Shown here piece by piece: positions 1 through 9,327 of a stretch of DNA of 20,503 bases; within the stretch, counting starts at the first letter, position 1, and each line of letters starts with the position of its first letter. The position numbers were made by a program, and so were the translations under genes. The DNA lies in contig WELA01002990.1 in the NCBI GenBank assembly GCA_009602735.1, positions 86,780 to 107,282 on the forward strand, given 5' to 3'. Under the pieces are notes generated by a model that saw only the letters and a program-made list of their open reading frames with translations, did no database searches and was not told where the DNA came from. This DNA is from Mesotaenium endlicherianum (lineage: Eukaryota > Streptophyta > Zygnematophyceae > Zygnematales > Mesotaeniaceae).

Positions 1-30
1 GGGGGGAGGGGGAGCGGGAGAAGGGCAGAC
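1..30 (-). other. Start of an intron in the NAL1-like gene
   Basis: Reading the minus strand, the coding frame reaches CCA-G and is then followed by GTCTGCCC, giving an AG|GT splice donor with GT at 30-29. Beyond it the translation loses all resemblance to the family, where a TFVRADGAF-like segment is expected, and becomes pyrimidine-rich. The intron runs off the window. The phase-1 split after the first base of a codon fits a Glu, Asp or Gly codon next in the protein. This is inferred without transcript data. Confidence 0.6.
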
Positions 31-1141
31 CTGGGTTCTGGGCGGCGAAGGTGCCGTACCACGCGGTGTCTGACGCGAACGAGATCGCGCGCTCGACGCA
101 GCCGAGGAACACGCCCGGGCCCAGGCTGGGCGGCAGCGGATGGTACATCTTCTGCTTGGGCTGGTCGAAGTCGACCGCCACGTGGCGGTTGGTGATGAAC
201 CCCACGGTGTAGGGCTTCGTAGTGGTGCGCACGACGGCCCCGAAGGTCCCGTAGACCTCCGCGCTCGCCACCTGTGACCCTGGGCCGATCTCGGAGTTGG
301 AGCCCCGGATGCCCTGCACGATGTTGGAGTGGATCTGCTCGGCGGGCAGGACCTCGGTGGGGCTGCCGGCGGAGAACTCGACGACGTCGACGTCGCACCA
401 GAGGCCGCCGTTGACGGGGCAGCTGAGCGTGGAGGGCAGCTTCTGGCGCTCGAGCAGCCACTGCGCGTGCACCTTGCGCGAGACGAATGTGATGATGGCC
501 GGCGTCTTGGTGAGGAACCCCCCCTTGATGCGCATGCCCAGCGCCGTGCCCAGGCTGTTGCAGTTGCGCAGCACGCTGTTGTTGAACGCGCGGATCACCA
601 GGAGCTCCTCCAGCGACGACGCCTGCCGCCCGCTCGGGGGCGCCGCGCTCCCGTTGGATCCCCCCACCGCTGCTGCTGCCGCCCCCCCGGCCCCCGTCCC
701 AGCGCCCGCCCCGGTCCCGGAAAGCGCCTGTTGCTGCTGCTGCTGCTGCTGCAGCAGCGTACCGGCAGCCTCCAGTCGCTCGAAATAGGCCATCCGGTCG
801 CTGGCGCCGCCTGCCTGGCGCTCCCGTGGCCACTTGACATAGCCAACATCCTTCTCCTCATTGTTCTGCCCCGCTGACTCCTGCGCCTGCAGGGGGGGGC
901 AGTCCTTGTCGGGCTTCGCGAGCCGCCCAATGCCTGCTCCTGGCCGGTCGCTCGAGGAGCTGTCCTTGCTCTCCCAGGATCTCTTCATGTGCATGCCGCT
1001 GGGGGTGGAAGCAAACAGGTGCAGGGAGCTGGTGCTATCCAGCACTGCAGCAGGCCGCGACTGAGTGCTCCACCCATGGTTGTTGAGCTGGAATGTCGAC
1101 GTGCTTGGAGTGGACACGATCCCCGGTCTCCTGCTCCTCAT
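31..1141 (-). CDS. NAL1: NARROW LEAF 1-like trypsin-fold protein, first coding exon (partial)
   Basis: The frame is open for 370 codons from the ATG at 1141 to the splice donor at 31. An in-frame TAG lies upstream (1250-1252) and there is no other ATG between, which decides the start. Residues 1-120 are Ser/Pro-rich and poorly conserved. Gln 131-138 is a CAG tract, followed by a Gly/Ala linker to about 170. From about 175 it matches plant NAL1 proteins as I recall them: an LEELLVIRAF-like helix, then GSQVAS (288-293), VGFITNRHVAVD (313-324) and HPLPPSLGPG (334-343). His320 in NRHVAVD matches the proposed catalytic His of rice NAL1; the Asp and Ser partners would lie in exons outside the window. 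NAL1 is a nuclear or cytoplasmic protein affecting cell division, auxin transport and leaf width, reported to act as a protease on co-repressors. Activity here is inferred only. GC-rich codon use contrasts with the AT-richer transposons nearby. Confidence 0.86.
728..751 (-). repeat. Polyglutamine CAG tract inside the NAL1-like exon
   Basis: Six CAG codons, one CAA and one CAG encode Gln131-138 of the NAL1-like protein, preceded by two CTG Leu codons. An Ala run (codons GCG/GCA) and Gly-rich residues follow shortly after. This is a length-variable microsatellite in a linker outside the protease fold. Confidence 0.9.
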
Positions 1142-2580
1142 CAGCAAGCCACCTCTTCCCTGAGGAGGCTCTCCAGCAGGCGCTGGAGAAAGCTCAGTCG
1201 GCCTTTCTGCTGAGGTCTCCTGTGTCAGCTTGATTCTTTCCCCACCCAACTAGTCTCTTTTTGACGTCGAATGTATGATGATGCTACCACAGAGCTTCTT
1301 ACTTAGTCTAGCTCACGCGCAGCACACCCTGATTTCCTGAAAGTCAAAAAAGCAAGAACTCATTGAGCTGTAGAGTTCTCCACATGCATCAGGCGGATCA
1401 CTTGTCCAGGACATTCCTTTTGCAAGTTGATAGAATTGACTATTAGCTGGTGGCTCGGGATGCTTGCGATATGAGAAGAGGCATTGAGGAACTACTCTAC
1501 TTCCATCAGATAAGTCATAAGCTTGCACACGCAATCTTCTTTGCAGAATCTATCAAAGCTATCAGGAGAACCCTTGTCTGCTTAGAAACTCAGTGCTAGA
1601 CGTGCCGCGTGTTGTAAGGGGGAACGCACTGTTCTGTTGGTCACCTAGGAAGGTACGCAATCTGCATGGAGCGATTTAGAGGAAGCTACGCAGAAAACAA
1701 AGCTGTGTGTCGCAGACGATTGATCTATCATCTATGGAAACTTTTTGAAGACATTGGGAGATGCCGATTCACTTCACAAATATTTGTAGCGTAATAGCAT
1801 AGCAAGCCTCCACGATTCCACGGAGAATATGGGGTCCACAGGCGCTGGGGTCCCGCCCGAATCTGTGCGGAAGGCTTAAAAGTTACCAATCCGATTTTGC
1901 AAAGTTGACGAAGGAGGTCCTTTTTTGAATAGTTGATTCTGAAAATCGCTTTCGAAGACACGAGCTGCGATAGATACTATATAGCGGGGGGTGGCTGGGG
2001 CCCGGGGTTACATACAGGAGTGAAGTTTGAACTCATTTTTTTGGGGGGAAAATCACAAGAGCTAGATCTGGCTTGAAAGAGGTCAGGACTCAGGACTCGG
2101 GACCTCCAGGAGTCAGCACGCCAGAAGCGACCCGAATCAATTAAGCACCGGCCTCGCCGAGGGCTCTCGGGCTCTGCTCGGGCTGCTCTCGGCCCTCGGG
2201 CACTCGCGGGCTCTCGCGGGCTCTCGCGGGGCCCTGTTGCTGCCCCAATGCGATTACATGCACATGCGTTTCTGATTTAGTGTACGTCAGAAAAGTTTGA
2301 GATCTATAATAGTTCTCCATAGATTGACAGTGCCCGATCTCCTCTAGAAGAATCCTCTCCCCCCACGCCAAAAATATCGAGGCACATTCACAGTCCACGT
2401 CTGCCTTCATCTCAGGCACAAGGTTGAGTAACAGACTCTTTGGAGTACTCCACAATCTGAAGTAGTGGCTCACATCTTTTAAAGAATGTCCTCAACGAAT
2501 CAGGGAGGCCTAATGACGGACAGCGTCCCGACTCCCTACACTCCGTTTATCGAGGCAAGGAAGCCCAAGCAAGCACTAGT
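1142..2580. other. Upstream flank of the NAL1-like gene, no gene recognised
   Basis: The frame upstream of the NAL1-like ATG stays open to a TAG at 1250-1252, so 1142-1249 is most simply 5' leader. A CTATATAG sequence near 1977-1984 could be a TATA element on the minus strand, but it would imply a leader of about 800 bases or an untranslated intron. Short reading frames at 1313-1534 and 2141-2473 (minus) resemble nothing I know. The promoter assignment is a guess. Confidence 0.35.
2201..2230. repeat. 10-bp tandem repeat, three copies, in a GC-rich block
   Basis: Three adjacent copies of a CTCTCGCGGG-type unit (first copy CACTCGCGGG) sit at the end of a looser CTCGGG-rich stretch that starts near 2156. 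The short reading frame over it on the minus strand is low-complexity and probably not coding. Confidence 0.85.
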
Positions 2581-4042
2581 AGCAAGCGAATGCAAGCAGA
2601 TACACACGCCCATGCATCCGCACGAGGCTTACTTGGAAGCATGATCTTAAAAGCTCCGAGAAGGCGACACATAGCGAGATGTTTTTCAGCACCCGTGGTG
2701 GAGCTCAGTGGAGCTTATGTTCACGGGTGCCAGCGTTACCCACCACCTACAGTAATTTCGGGAATCTGGGATGGTTCGTGACCACATAATTGGCAGAACT
2801 ACATGCAATAGCGCATGTTACTAAAGGCTAACATTGGCCGCATGTTTGTCTTGTGGACAACACACTCGTGCTTCTGTCGGGCCTATTATGTACCTACACA
2901 TTATATAAACGTCCACGCAACTGTTAAGGGTGCGGATATATGGGTGAAAGTGACAGAAGTGAAGAATGAATACATACGACGAAGTGTGCGGGGCGGAGGA
3001 CGACCACCGGCGGATCCAATTAGGGTGTAGGCTGCCCGTACTGACCGGGCCCCCTGGGGTCGTTTAGTTTGGTTTAGTGTTCGATGGTTCTTATCATGAT
3101 TTTGAAATCGGTTTTAATGTATGGTCCAAGTGTAGATGAAGATGATTTTTTGGAGGAATATAGAATGAATGTACAACGGTTTGGAGGCTATTCTGGAATG
3201 TAATGTGACGCGTTCTACTCTAGATGTCGTTGGCGGATTCGCCTCCCATAGTCGTATGAAGATAATGCTCTAGAAGACTTTTACTAATTATATCTTTTTA
3301 TACTAGAATGTAACAATTATCTAAGCACGTGTAGAATCCTACATACGTGTAAGATGTACTCTATATGTGTACATAACACAACCCACTGATGCGGCAGCCC
3401 GAAGATTTTAGCTCGACATTTTATACGCTGGAGCCTGGAGGTGCTCGATCGAAATCAATATTCGTGAGGGGTCCGACATTGTTCCCCTAACAAACCCCCT
3501 CCAAACGATCGCGACATAATCAAGCGTCGAAGCCACGGCTGTCGTTGCTCGAAGTCGACGCAACGAAACTCCCACCCTCCTTCCCTCCCTCCCTCCATAC
3601 CTCCACCATGCCTTCTCCCTCTTCACCCTCTCTCTAACACCCTCATAACAGGCAATCGGCCTTGGCCGCCTACAATAACGAGCGGCCATGGCACATACTA
3701 GCGTGCGCTCCCAATATTTTGACCCCATGAACCCATCTAACGAGGGAGAGCGCCCTCTCCCACACCCCCATGACGAGCTACCTCGCGACCCCAGGCGAGC
3801 CCTGCCTTGCTTCTCCTCACCATGGCCGCTCACAAAAATCCCTTTAAGGGCGCACTGTCTAAGCAAAGAAGAATAAGTTATGGGGAAGCCCTAATTTATG
3901 GCGAACGCGAAAAGGGCGGCCCGCGGAGAAACTGTATTCCACGACAAACGCTTTCGCATCGTAAATATACAATCTTGAAGGCGTACGGGCCAACGCTCAC
4001 ATGGGCGAGGGCCCTTACTGAATTTCCCCTCAAAAAACTTAT
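2581..4042. other. Intergenic stretch without a recognisable gene
   Basis: No frame here has family motifs. The longest, 3408-3866 on the minus strand, is Arg/Ser/Gly-rich and looks fortuitous. A CCCT microsatellite lies at 3575-3596. The GGGTCGTTTAGTTTGG stretch near 3057-3073 looks like the edge of a small transposable element, but I could not find a matching inverted end. Confidence 0.4.
3575..3596. repeat. CCCT/TTCC pyrimidine microsatellite
   Basis: An uninterrupted C/T run made of repeated CCCT units lies on the plus strand (GGGA on the minus strand). Confidence 0.8.
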
Positions 4043-4340
4043 GTGAGGGGCGCCTTACTAACGACAATAAACCACTACGCATACAATGATCCCTAGTTGC
4101 ACCTGGTCAGACCTATCCCACATCGCAAACAGTTGACCAGGACATGGTCAAGTTGACGTCTCGTCTTATTTTAATGAAAACACTTCGAGCTGACTTCACC
4201 TTAATATCGATCCCATCTAACGGGTCGTGACAGCTAGTTTTTTTTGGCTTGCACATTCTTCACGTACGTCGTACATCAAATTGTGTTCGCTAGCATGTTA
4301 AGTTTAGTCCACAAGTTTGTGGTCGTAAGGCGCCCCTCAC
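4043..4340. repeat. Inverted repeat with 16-bp perfect arms (possible foldback element or MITE)
   Basis: GTGAGGGGCGCCTTAC at 4043-4058 is the exact reverse complement of GTAAGGCGCCCCTCAC at 4325-4340. The similarity extends more weakly outward: a CCCTCAAAA motif lies outside both arms at about 4026-4035 and 4346-4355. The 266-bp interior encodes nothing evident. This fits a small non-autonomous DNA element, but no target duplication was identified. Confidence 0.5.
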
Positions 4341-4395
4341 GGAACCCTTTTGAGGGATGATTGGTCGTCGCTCGTGGGAGGTCTGGTTTGTATGT

Positions 4396-4400
4396 ATGCA
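4396..4400. repeat. Left target-site duplication ATGCA of the chromovirus
   Basis: ATGCA immediately precedes the left LTR (TGTCGTGAAAC) and is repeated at 11070-11074 directly after the right LTR. A 5-bp duplication is the usual size for Ty3/Gypsy integration. Confidence 0.92.
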
Positions 4401-4904
4401 TGTCGTGAAACAGATAGATAAAGTACTTAGTGAAACAGAATACTTTATCTATTCAAGACAAGGATCTTTGAACGCAAGTGGTAGCTTCTTGAAAGAGAGA
4501 TGGCTTCTTGAAAGTTAATATATTTTTGGATTTTGGCAAGTACAAGAGTGATTCTGGAATGTCTTTCTATGTTCTAGCTCTTGTTTCTATACTTGCTACA
4601 TAAGTAATTTCTAGGAAGGTGTATGTTGATGTGTTGGCACCCAACACATCCCAAAACTTGCCACCTCTTTCTAGAATAATGTACACATGTCCTTTTGACC
4701 TAAAAATGGCACATTTGACTTTTGCCACACGGAGTTCTTCTAGGTCTTTCCTCTAACTTCGAAAATGCCTTTGGAAGGTTCAAAGGACATGAACCAAGGT
4801 ACTAGAGTACCTATTCACACTTGACTCCACACAATAGTACTCCAAATATATTTGAAAACATTAAAATATATGTAAACTAATATATAATAACTCAAATCAC
4901 TACA
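4401..4904 (-). repeat. 3' LTR of the chromovirus
   Basis: In element orientation it starts TGTAGTGATTTGAG (plus-strand 4904 going down) and ends CACGACA. The intact right copy ends CACTACA, so one base of the 7-bp inverted terminus has mutated here. The U3 side is AT-rich, with TATATATTAG close to the start. Confidence 0.95.
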
Positions 4905-4914
4905 TCACCCCCCC
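4905..4914 (-). promoter_or_regulatory. Polypurine tract of the chromovirus
   Basis: On the minus strand GGGGGGGTGA directly abuts the 3' LTR start TGTAGTG. A purine run in this position primes plus-strand DNA synthesis in LTR elements. Confidence 0.8.
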
Positions 4915-5661
4915 GATAGAAAAAGCGACGTCTCGGCGCGTCAAGTCAGGTCTTACACATGTGGAGCAAACTAGTCAACAGTTTCAAGTCAGATGCCACA
5001 CATGTGAAGAGGACTAGTCAAAGGCGCCAAGTCAGGTGCTACACATGTAAGGTAGAATAGGCAAGGTCGGAGGTGGTGTGACCTTATTGGCTAGCTTACT
5101 CCTTAATGATAAAGAAAATTGTACAAGTTGGCCCAGAATCTGCCACGAATTCAAAAAATCATAGCGGCCACAGAACTGCTCCAAATCAAAAAATTCGAGT
5201 GCCACACGGACTGCGTCGGAGAATTCTACCGGGTCACCAAATTTGAGAGCATTCTAATTTCTGGAGTGTCGTTGAGAGCTGAGAGAGTAGGCACTCCTCC
5301 AAATTTGTGCAGAAAATTCTGAAAAGCATAAGTCCTTCTATACTTCTTCAAATGCTGCAAACTGGGCGCTGTAAGATGTTTTACCAGAGTCTTGAGTTTC
5401 AGAGCATTCCAAGTTCAGGGGAGGGCAAAATGTCAGAAGGCATATTCTGCCCTAACAATGCCAGCAGCCTGACCCCCTTCTACTTAGAGCATCATATCTC
5501 TCTCACCAGTGCTCCAAATTGAGCAAACTTGGACTCTAAATGACCGGCTACTCATGGACTACAGCCAGGTAAATTTTCAGAATTTATTATGCAGAGACCT
5601 ATTACCAGTAGCAGTTTTAGTTTTCTGTCCAGAAACTGCAAGAAGAGAATAGTGTCTAATG
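4915..5661 (-). other. Long 3' non-coding region between pol stop and PPT
   Basis: About 750 bp separate the pol stop codon from the PPT. It holds the 43-bp tandem repeat at 4942-5070 and otherwise no convincing frame on either strand; the two short plus-strand frames (5119-5322, 5307-5522) lack family features. Some chromoviruses carry such 3' spacers, and its role is unknown. Confidence 0.6.
4942..5070. repeat. 43-bp tandem repeat, three diverged copies
   Basis: Copies begin with CAAGTCAGRT-like sequence at 4942, 4985 and 5028, exactly 43 bp apart. Each contains an ACACATGT core, and the first two also an ACTAGTCAA segment. It sits just upstream of the PPT in element orientation. Confidence 0.85.
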
Positions 5662-8600
5662 TCAATTTTTCCTCTTTCTTGTTCTTGCAGGCTGCCTCCA
5701 AGGGGTCTTCTGCTGCTTCTTGATGGTGGCAGGCTGCCTCCCTGAAGTCTTCGGGCTTCTAGTAGAGAGACTTGGGGCTGGTCCAAGATGGGGGTTGGCG
5801 GCATGGAAGCGCTTCAACTTTCTCTGAACTTTGTCAAGGTAGTGCGCCGCCACCCAACTATTCTCCGAATCTGGATATCCTTTCCACTTGATCAAGTATT
5901 GCTGCTGTCTCCTGAAATTTCTCATAGCCACTATGTCTTCCACTTCGTACTCCAAATGATCATCCACTATTGTTGGGGCTGGTGGGGTTGTCACACGTCC
6001 TGGGAACTTGTTGTCGGGTTGCACATATGGCTTGAAGAGGGAAGCGTGGAATACGGGGTCGATGTGCATAGTCTGGGGAAGTTCTAGCTTGAAAGCAACG
6101 GGGTTGACTTGCTGGATAATCTTGAAGGGTCCCAAATACTTGGGAGAGAACTTGCTGCCGGCAGGCCTGTTGTTCAGGGAAATGTTCTTGGATGATAGTA
6201 ACACGTTGTCACCCACTCTGTACGTAATTTCTCTTCTGGATCTGTTCGCCACTCTTGCTTGAGCATCTTGCGCGTGTTGTAGAGCTTTCTTCGCTGCTGT
6301 AAGGGCTGCTTCTAATGTCTCCATAAAATCTGTGGCTGCAGGTACTTCATCATGGCCAGCCGTGAAGCTCAGTGGCGTGGTCGGATGGAAGCCATAGTTG
6401 AGGAAGAATGGGGACTCTTGGGTAGAGGCCTGCGTAGTGTTGTTGTAGGCAAACTCGAGGGGGGTCAAGTACATGTCCCAGTCTTGCTCGAGGGTAGACA
6501 CGTAGGCCTTTAGAGAGGTCTTTAGGGTACGATTCATACGCTCGGTTTGCCCATCTGATTGTGGGTGGTAGGCAGTAGACATATCCAGCGATGTACCCAA
6601 GTTCTTGAAGAGATTTTTCCAGAAATGGCTTGTGAATCTTGGATCTCTATCTGACACAATTCTTGATGGTAGTCCATGGAGTCGGAAGATGTTGTCAAAG
6701 ATGAGTCTTGCAAGTTGTGGTGCTGTAGCCTTAGTCGTCGTGGGAATAAAATGAGCCATCTTGGTAAGTCTGTCCACCACCGTGAGTATTGCATTATGGC
6801 CTCGAGGTGTCACGGGCAAGTCCACGATAAGGTCCATTGAGATGTCCGTCCATTGTCTTTCGGGGATTGGTAGTGGTTGGAGGAGTCCTCCCGCCTTTTG
6901 CGATGATGGCTTGATTCTTTGGCATGTGTCACAGCTCCTGCAGTACTCCTTGACTTGCTTAGACATGCCTGGCCAACAATAAGTCCTAGCTAGAACGCCC
7001 GTGGTCCTTAGGATTCCAAAGTGTCCTCCAAGAGGGTTGTCGTGTGCTTCTCGTAGAAGCAAGAGCCGGAGGTCTAAGTCATTAGGAACACATCTCTGGC
7101 CCGTATCTTGCCTCACCCAATAATTGCCTTCTTGCTTCTTGCATGGGTCCAAGGCTGCTTCTCCGTTCTTGTAGTAAGGGTCTCTTTCATAGGCGGCTGA
7201 AAATCGAGCTTCCAGATCTGTCTTCAGGGATACCATCACTGCATTTAATTGCAGTCTTGAGAGGGGGTCAGCCGGGTTTGTCTTGCCGGGCTGGTACTGA
7301 ATCGTGATGTTGTATTGTTGCAAGTATCCGCTCCATCTTGCTTGTCTCCTTGAGAGATACGGCTGCGTTTGGAGGTGCTTTAACGCCTCGTGGTCCGTGG
7401 TGACCAGTACTTTGCGTCCTTCAACGTAGCAGCGCCAAACCTTCAAGGCATGTACAATCGCCAATGCCTCTCGCTCCGTGGTTGTATAATTTTGCTCGGC
7501 TGGATTTAGCTTCCTTGACTCGTAGGCGATGGGCTGCAGTCCCTTGCCTTGGTCTTGAAGCAGGATTGCTCCTATTGCATAGGAAGATGCATCGGTGATG
7601 ACGTGGAAGGGCCAATCTGGGTTTGGACTTGGGAGTGTGAGCACCGGGGATGTGGTCAATCTTCGCTTTAACTCTTGAAATGCCTCTTCCTCTTTCTCGG
7701 TCCATGTATATAGCCTGTCCTTCTTGAGTAGATCTGTCAGGGGGGCTGCTATGTGCGAGAAGCCTTGGATGAATTTTCTGTACCAATTGGCAAATCCCAA
7801 GAATGACTGGAGTTCTTTCTTGGTCGTGGGGGTTGGCCATTCCTCCACCACCGTGGTCTTCTTGGGGTCCATCTTGATGCCATCAGCAGTCACGTGGAGA
7901 CCTAGGAACTCCACTTCTTGTTTGGCAAACTCGCACTTTGACTCCTTCGCAAATAGCTTGTTTTGCTTCAATACTTCAAGGACTTCTTTCAAGTGTCTCG
8001 CATGCTCTTCAAGGGTCTTGCTGTAGATAAGGATGTCATCGATGAATACCACCACAAATCTGTCCAACATGGGCTGAAATATGGTGTTCATCATAGTCAT
8101 GAAAGTTGCTGGCGCGTTGGTGAGTCCAAATGGCAGGACCATGAACTCAAAATGTCCATATCTTGTCCTGAATGCCGTCTTCTCTATGTCCGGTTCTGCG
8201 ATGCGAATCTGGTGGTAGCCGCTCCGTAAGTCAATCTTCGTGAAGTACTTGGCTCCAACCAGCCGGTCCATGAGCTCATCCATGCGCGGCAGCGGGTATC
8301 GATTCTTGATGGTGATCTTGTTGAGGGCGCGATAGTCCACACACATCCTCAAGGTACCATCTTTCTTCTTGACAAATAGCACCGGGGCTCCAAATGGCGA
8401 CTTGCTAGGTCGAATGAAGCCATGCTCCAGTAGCTCCTTGATTTGCTTCTTGACTTCGTCTAGCTCCGTGTATGACATTTTGAACGTAGGCCGAGAGATG
8501 GGCTTGCTTCCGGGCTCCAACTCTATCTTGTGGTCTACGAATCTTTTGGGGGGTAGGCCCTTGGGCAATTCCGGGGAGAACACTTCTTTGTAGTCCTCTA

Positions 8601-9327
8601 AGACTTCTTGTATCTCCTTGGGAACGGGGCTGCCTTCTTGACTCTCGATGTCTTTCTTGATGTCTTTTGGCGTGATCAAGGCCAAAAGAAGCTCGTGTCC
8701 CTTCCTCACAAGTCTCTTGAGTTGGAGGGCGGACAATAGTATCTCGTGTGCCGGCTTCTGGATGTCTTGGGTCTGGATATTCTGGATTGCGCGCAAAATA
8801 CAGATTCTTGAAGTGATGTCATTCTTGATCTTGATAGTACCGGTCCTCCAATCAACTTGGGGGTTGTGCTTGGTCAACCAAGGCGTCCCTAGGATGACGT
8901 CGTACTTGCCCAATTGCATGGGGGAGAACACTACTCTATCCTTGAAGGACTTGATAGAGAGTGCCAAGGGGTACGTCTTCTTGGAAGGGGTAGTATAGGA
9001 GAATCCATCGGGCATCATAATCTCCTCGTCGTGGTCAAGAGTTCGCATAGTAATACCGTGCTTGGTGGCAAAATCTGCAGCAATGAAGTTGCCTTGAGCT
9101 CCGCTATCCACCAAGATGTGGACCTTCTCTCCTCCAAGGTAACCTCTCAAACTCATTGGGGCTGGAACGTCGTCTTCAACGGGGGTCTCCACCTCACTTG
9201 GCGTGTTGCCTTCTCGTGAAGTGGGTCTTGGGGTGGTAGGCTCCTGGCCTACCGGCGCTGTCCGTTTTTTGACAACTTTTTGGGGCATGAAAGTGCACGA
9301 TGGCCCTTTTCCTTGCAATAAAAGCAT
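5662..9327 (-). CDS. pol: Chromovirus pol polyprotein: protease, RT, RNase H, integrase, chromodomain
   Basis: The frame has 1221 codons from the in-frame ATG, but translation is expected mainly by -1 frameshifting from gag. Domains in order: aspartic protease with DSGA at 74-77; reverse transcriptase about 250-500 with catalytic Asp366 and FIDD at 428-431; RNase H about 570-690 with Asp579, Glu620 and Asp645; integrase zinc-binding HHCC (His762, His769, Cys796, Cys799); integrase core Asp832, Asp893 and Glu929 with the 35-residue D-E spacing; a GPF module at 1066-1068; and a chromodomain at about 1127-1168 ([23 protein letters not shown]). In chromoviruses the chromodomain directs integration to heterochromatin by binding histone marks. 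The tail (about 1190-1221) is Lys/Arg-rich with a duplicated RQPA motif and may serve as a nuclear signal. All catalytic residues are present and the frame is unbroken. Confidence 0.96.
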   Translation of the reverse strand: MLLLQGKGPSCTFMPQKVVKKRTAPVGQEPTTPRPTSREGNTPSEVETPVEDDVPAPMSLRGYLGGEKVHILVDSGAQGNFIAADFATKHGITMRTLDHDEEIMMPDGFSYTTPSKKTYPLALSIKSFKDRVVFSPMQLGKYDVILGTPWLTKHNPQVDWRTGTIKIKNDITSRICILRAIQNIQTQDIQKPAHEILLSALQLKRLVRKGHELLLALITPKDIKKDIESQEGSPVPKEIQEVLEDYKEVFSPELPKGLPPKRFVDHKIELEPGSKPISRPTFKMSYTELDEVKKQIKELLEHGFIRPSKSPFGAPVLFVKKKDGTLRMCVDYRALNKITIKNRYPLPRMDELMDRLVGAKYFTKIDLRSGYHQIRIAEPDIEKTAFRTRYGHFEFMVLPFGLTNAPATFMTMMNTIFQPMLDRFVVVFIDDILIYSKTLEEHARHLKEVLEVLKQNKLFAKESKCEFAKQEVEFLGLHVTADGIKMDPKKTTVVEEWPTPTTKKELQSFLGFANWYRKFIQGFSHIAAPLTDLLKKDRLYTWTEKEEEAFQELKRRLTTSPVLTLPSPNPDWPFHVITDASSYAIGAILLQDQGKGLQPIAYESRKLNPAEQNYTTTEREALAIVHALKVWRCYVEGRKVLVTTDHEALKHLQTQPYLSRRQARWSGYLQQYNITIQYQPGKTNPADPLSRLQLNAVMVSLKTDLEARFSAAYERDPYYKNGEAALDPCKKQEGNYWVRQDTGQRCVPNDLDLRLLLLREAHDNPLGGHFGILRTTGVLARTYCWPGMSKQVKEYCRSCDTCQRIKPSSQKAGGLLQPLPIPERQWTDISMDLIVDLPVTPRGHNAILTVVDRLTKMAHFIPTTTKATAPQLARLIFDNIFRLHGLPSRIVSDRDPRFTSHFWKNLFKNLGTSLDMSTAYHPQSDGQTERMNRTLKTSLKAYVSTLEQDWDMYLTPLEFAYNNTTQASTQESPFFLNYGFHPTTPLSFTAGHDEVPAATDFMETLEAALTAAKKALQHAQDAQARVANRSRREITYRVGDNVLLSSKNISLNNRPAGSKFSPKYLGPFKIIQQVNPVAFKLELPQTMHIDPVFHASLFKPYVQPDNKFPGRVTTPPAPTIVDDHLEYEVEDIVAMRNFRRQQQYLIKWKGYPDSENSWVAAHYLDKVQRKLKRFHAANPHLGPAPSLSTRSPKTSGRQPATIKKQQKTPWRQPARTRKRKN
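9235..9253 (-). promoter_or_regulatory. Predicted frameshift-stimulating hairpin
   Basis: On the minus strand GGTAGGC, loop CAGGA and GCCTACC form a perfect 7-bp stem that starts 10 nt after the slippery heptamer and includes the gag stop codon in its 5' arm. The position downstream of the slip site suggests a stimulatory RNA structure; the 10-nt spacer is slightly longer than usual. Confidence 0.6.

Noticed and set aside
297-930. Overlapping reading frames on both strands at 297-788, 329-877 and 595-930
   Set aside because: They are frame shadows of the NAL1-like exon; only its minus-strand frame shows conserved protein sequence.
2141-2473. 110-residue minus-strand frame
   Set aside because: Its C-terminal part is translated tandem repeat and the rest shows no family resemblance or splice support.
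3408-3866. 152-residue minus-strand frame
   Set aside because: Arg/Ser/Gly-rich composition, no motifs, and it covers a CCCT microsatellite; most likely fortuitous.
4406-4904. LTR start placed at TGAAACAG (4406 and 10572)
   Set aside because: That boundary gives no target duplication. Starting at TGTCGTG/TGTAGTG gives a 7-bp inverted terminus in the intact copy and perfect ATGCA duplications.
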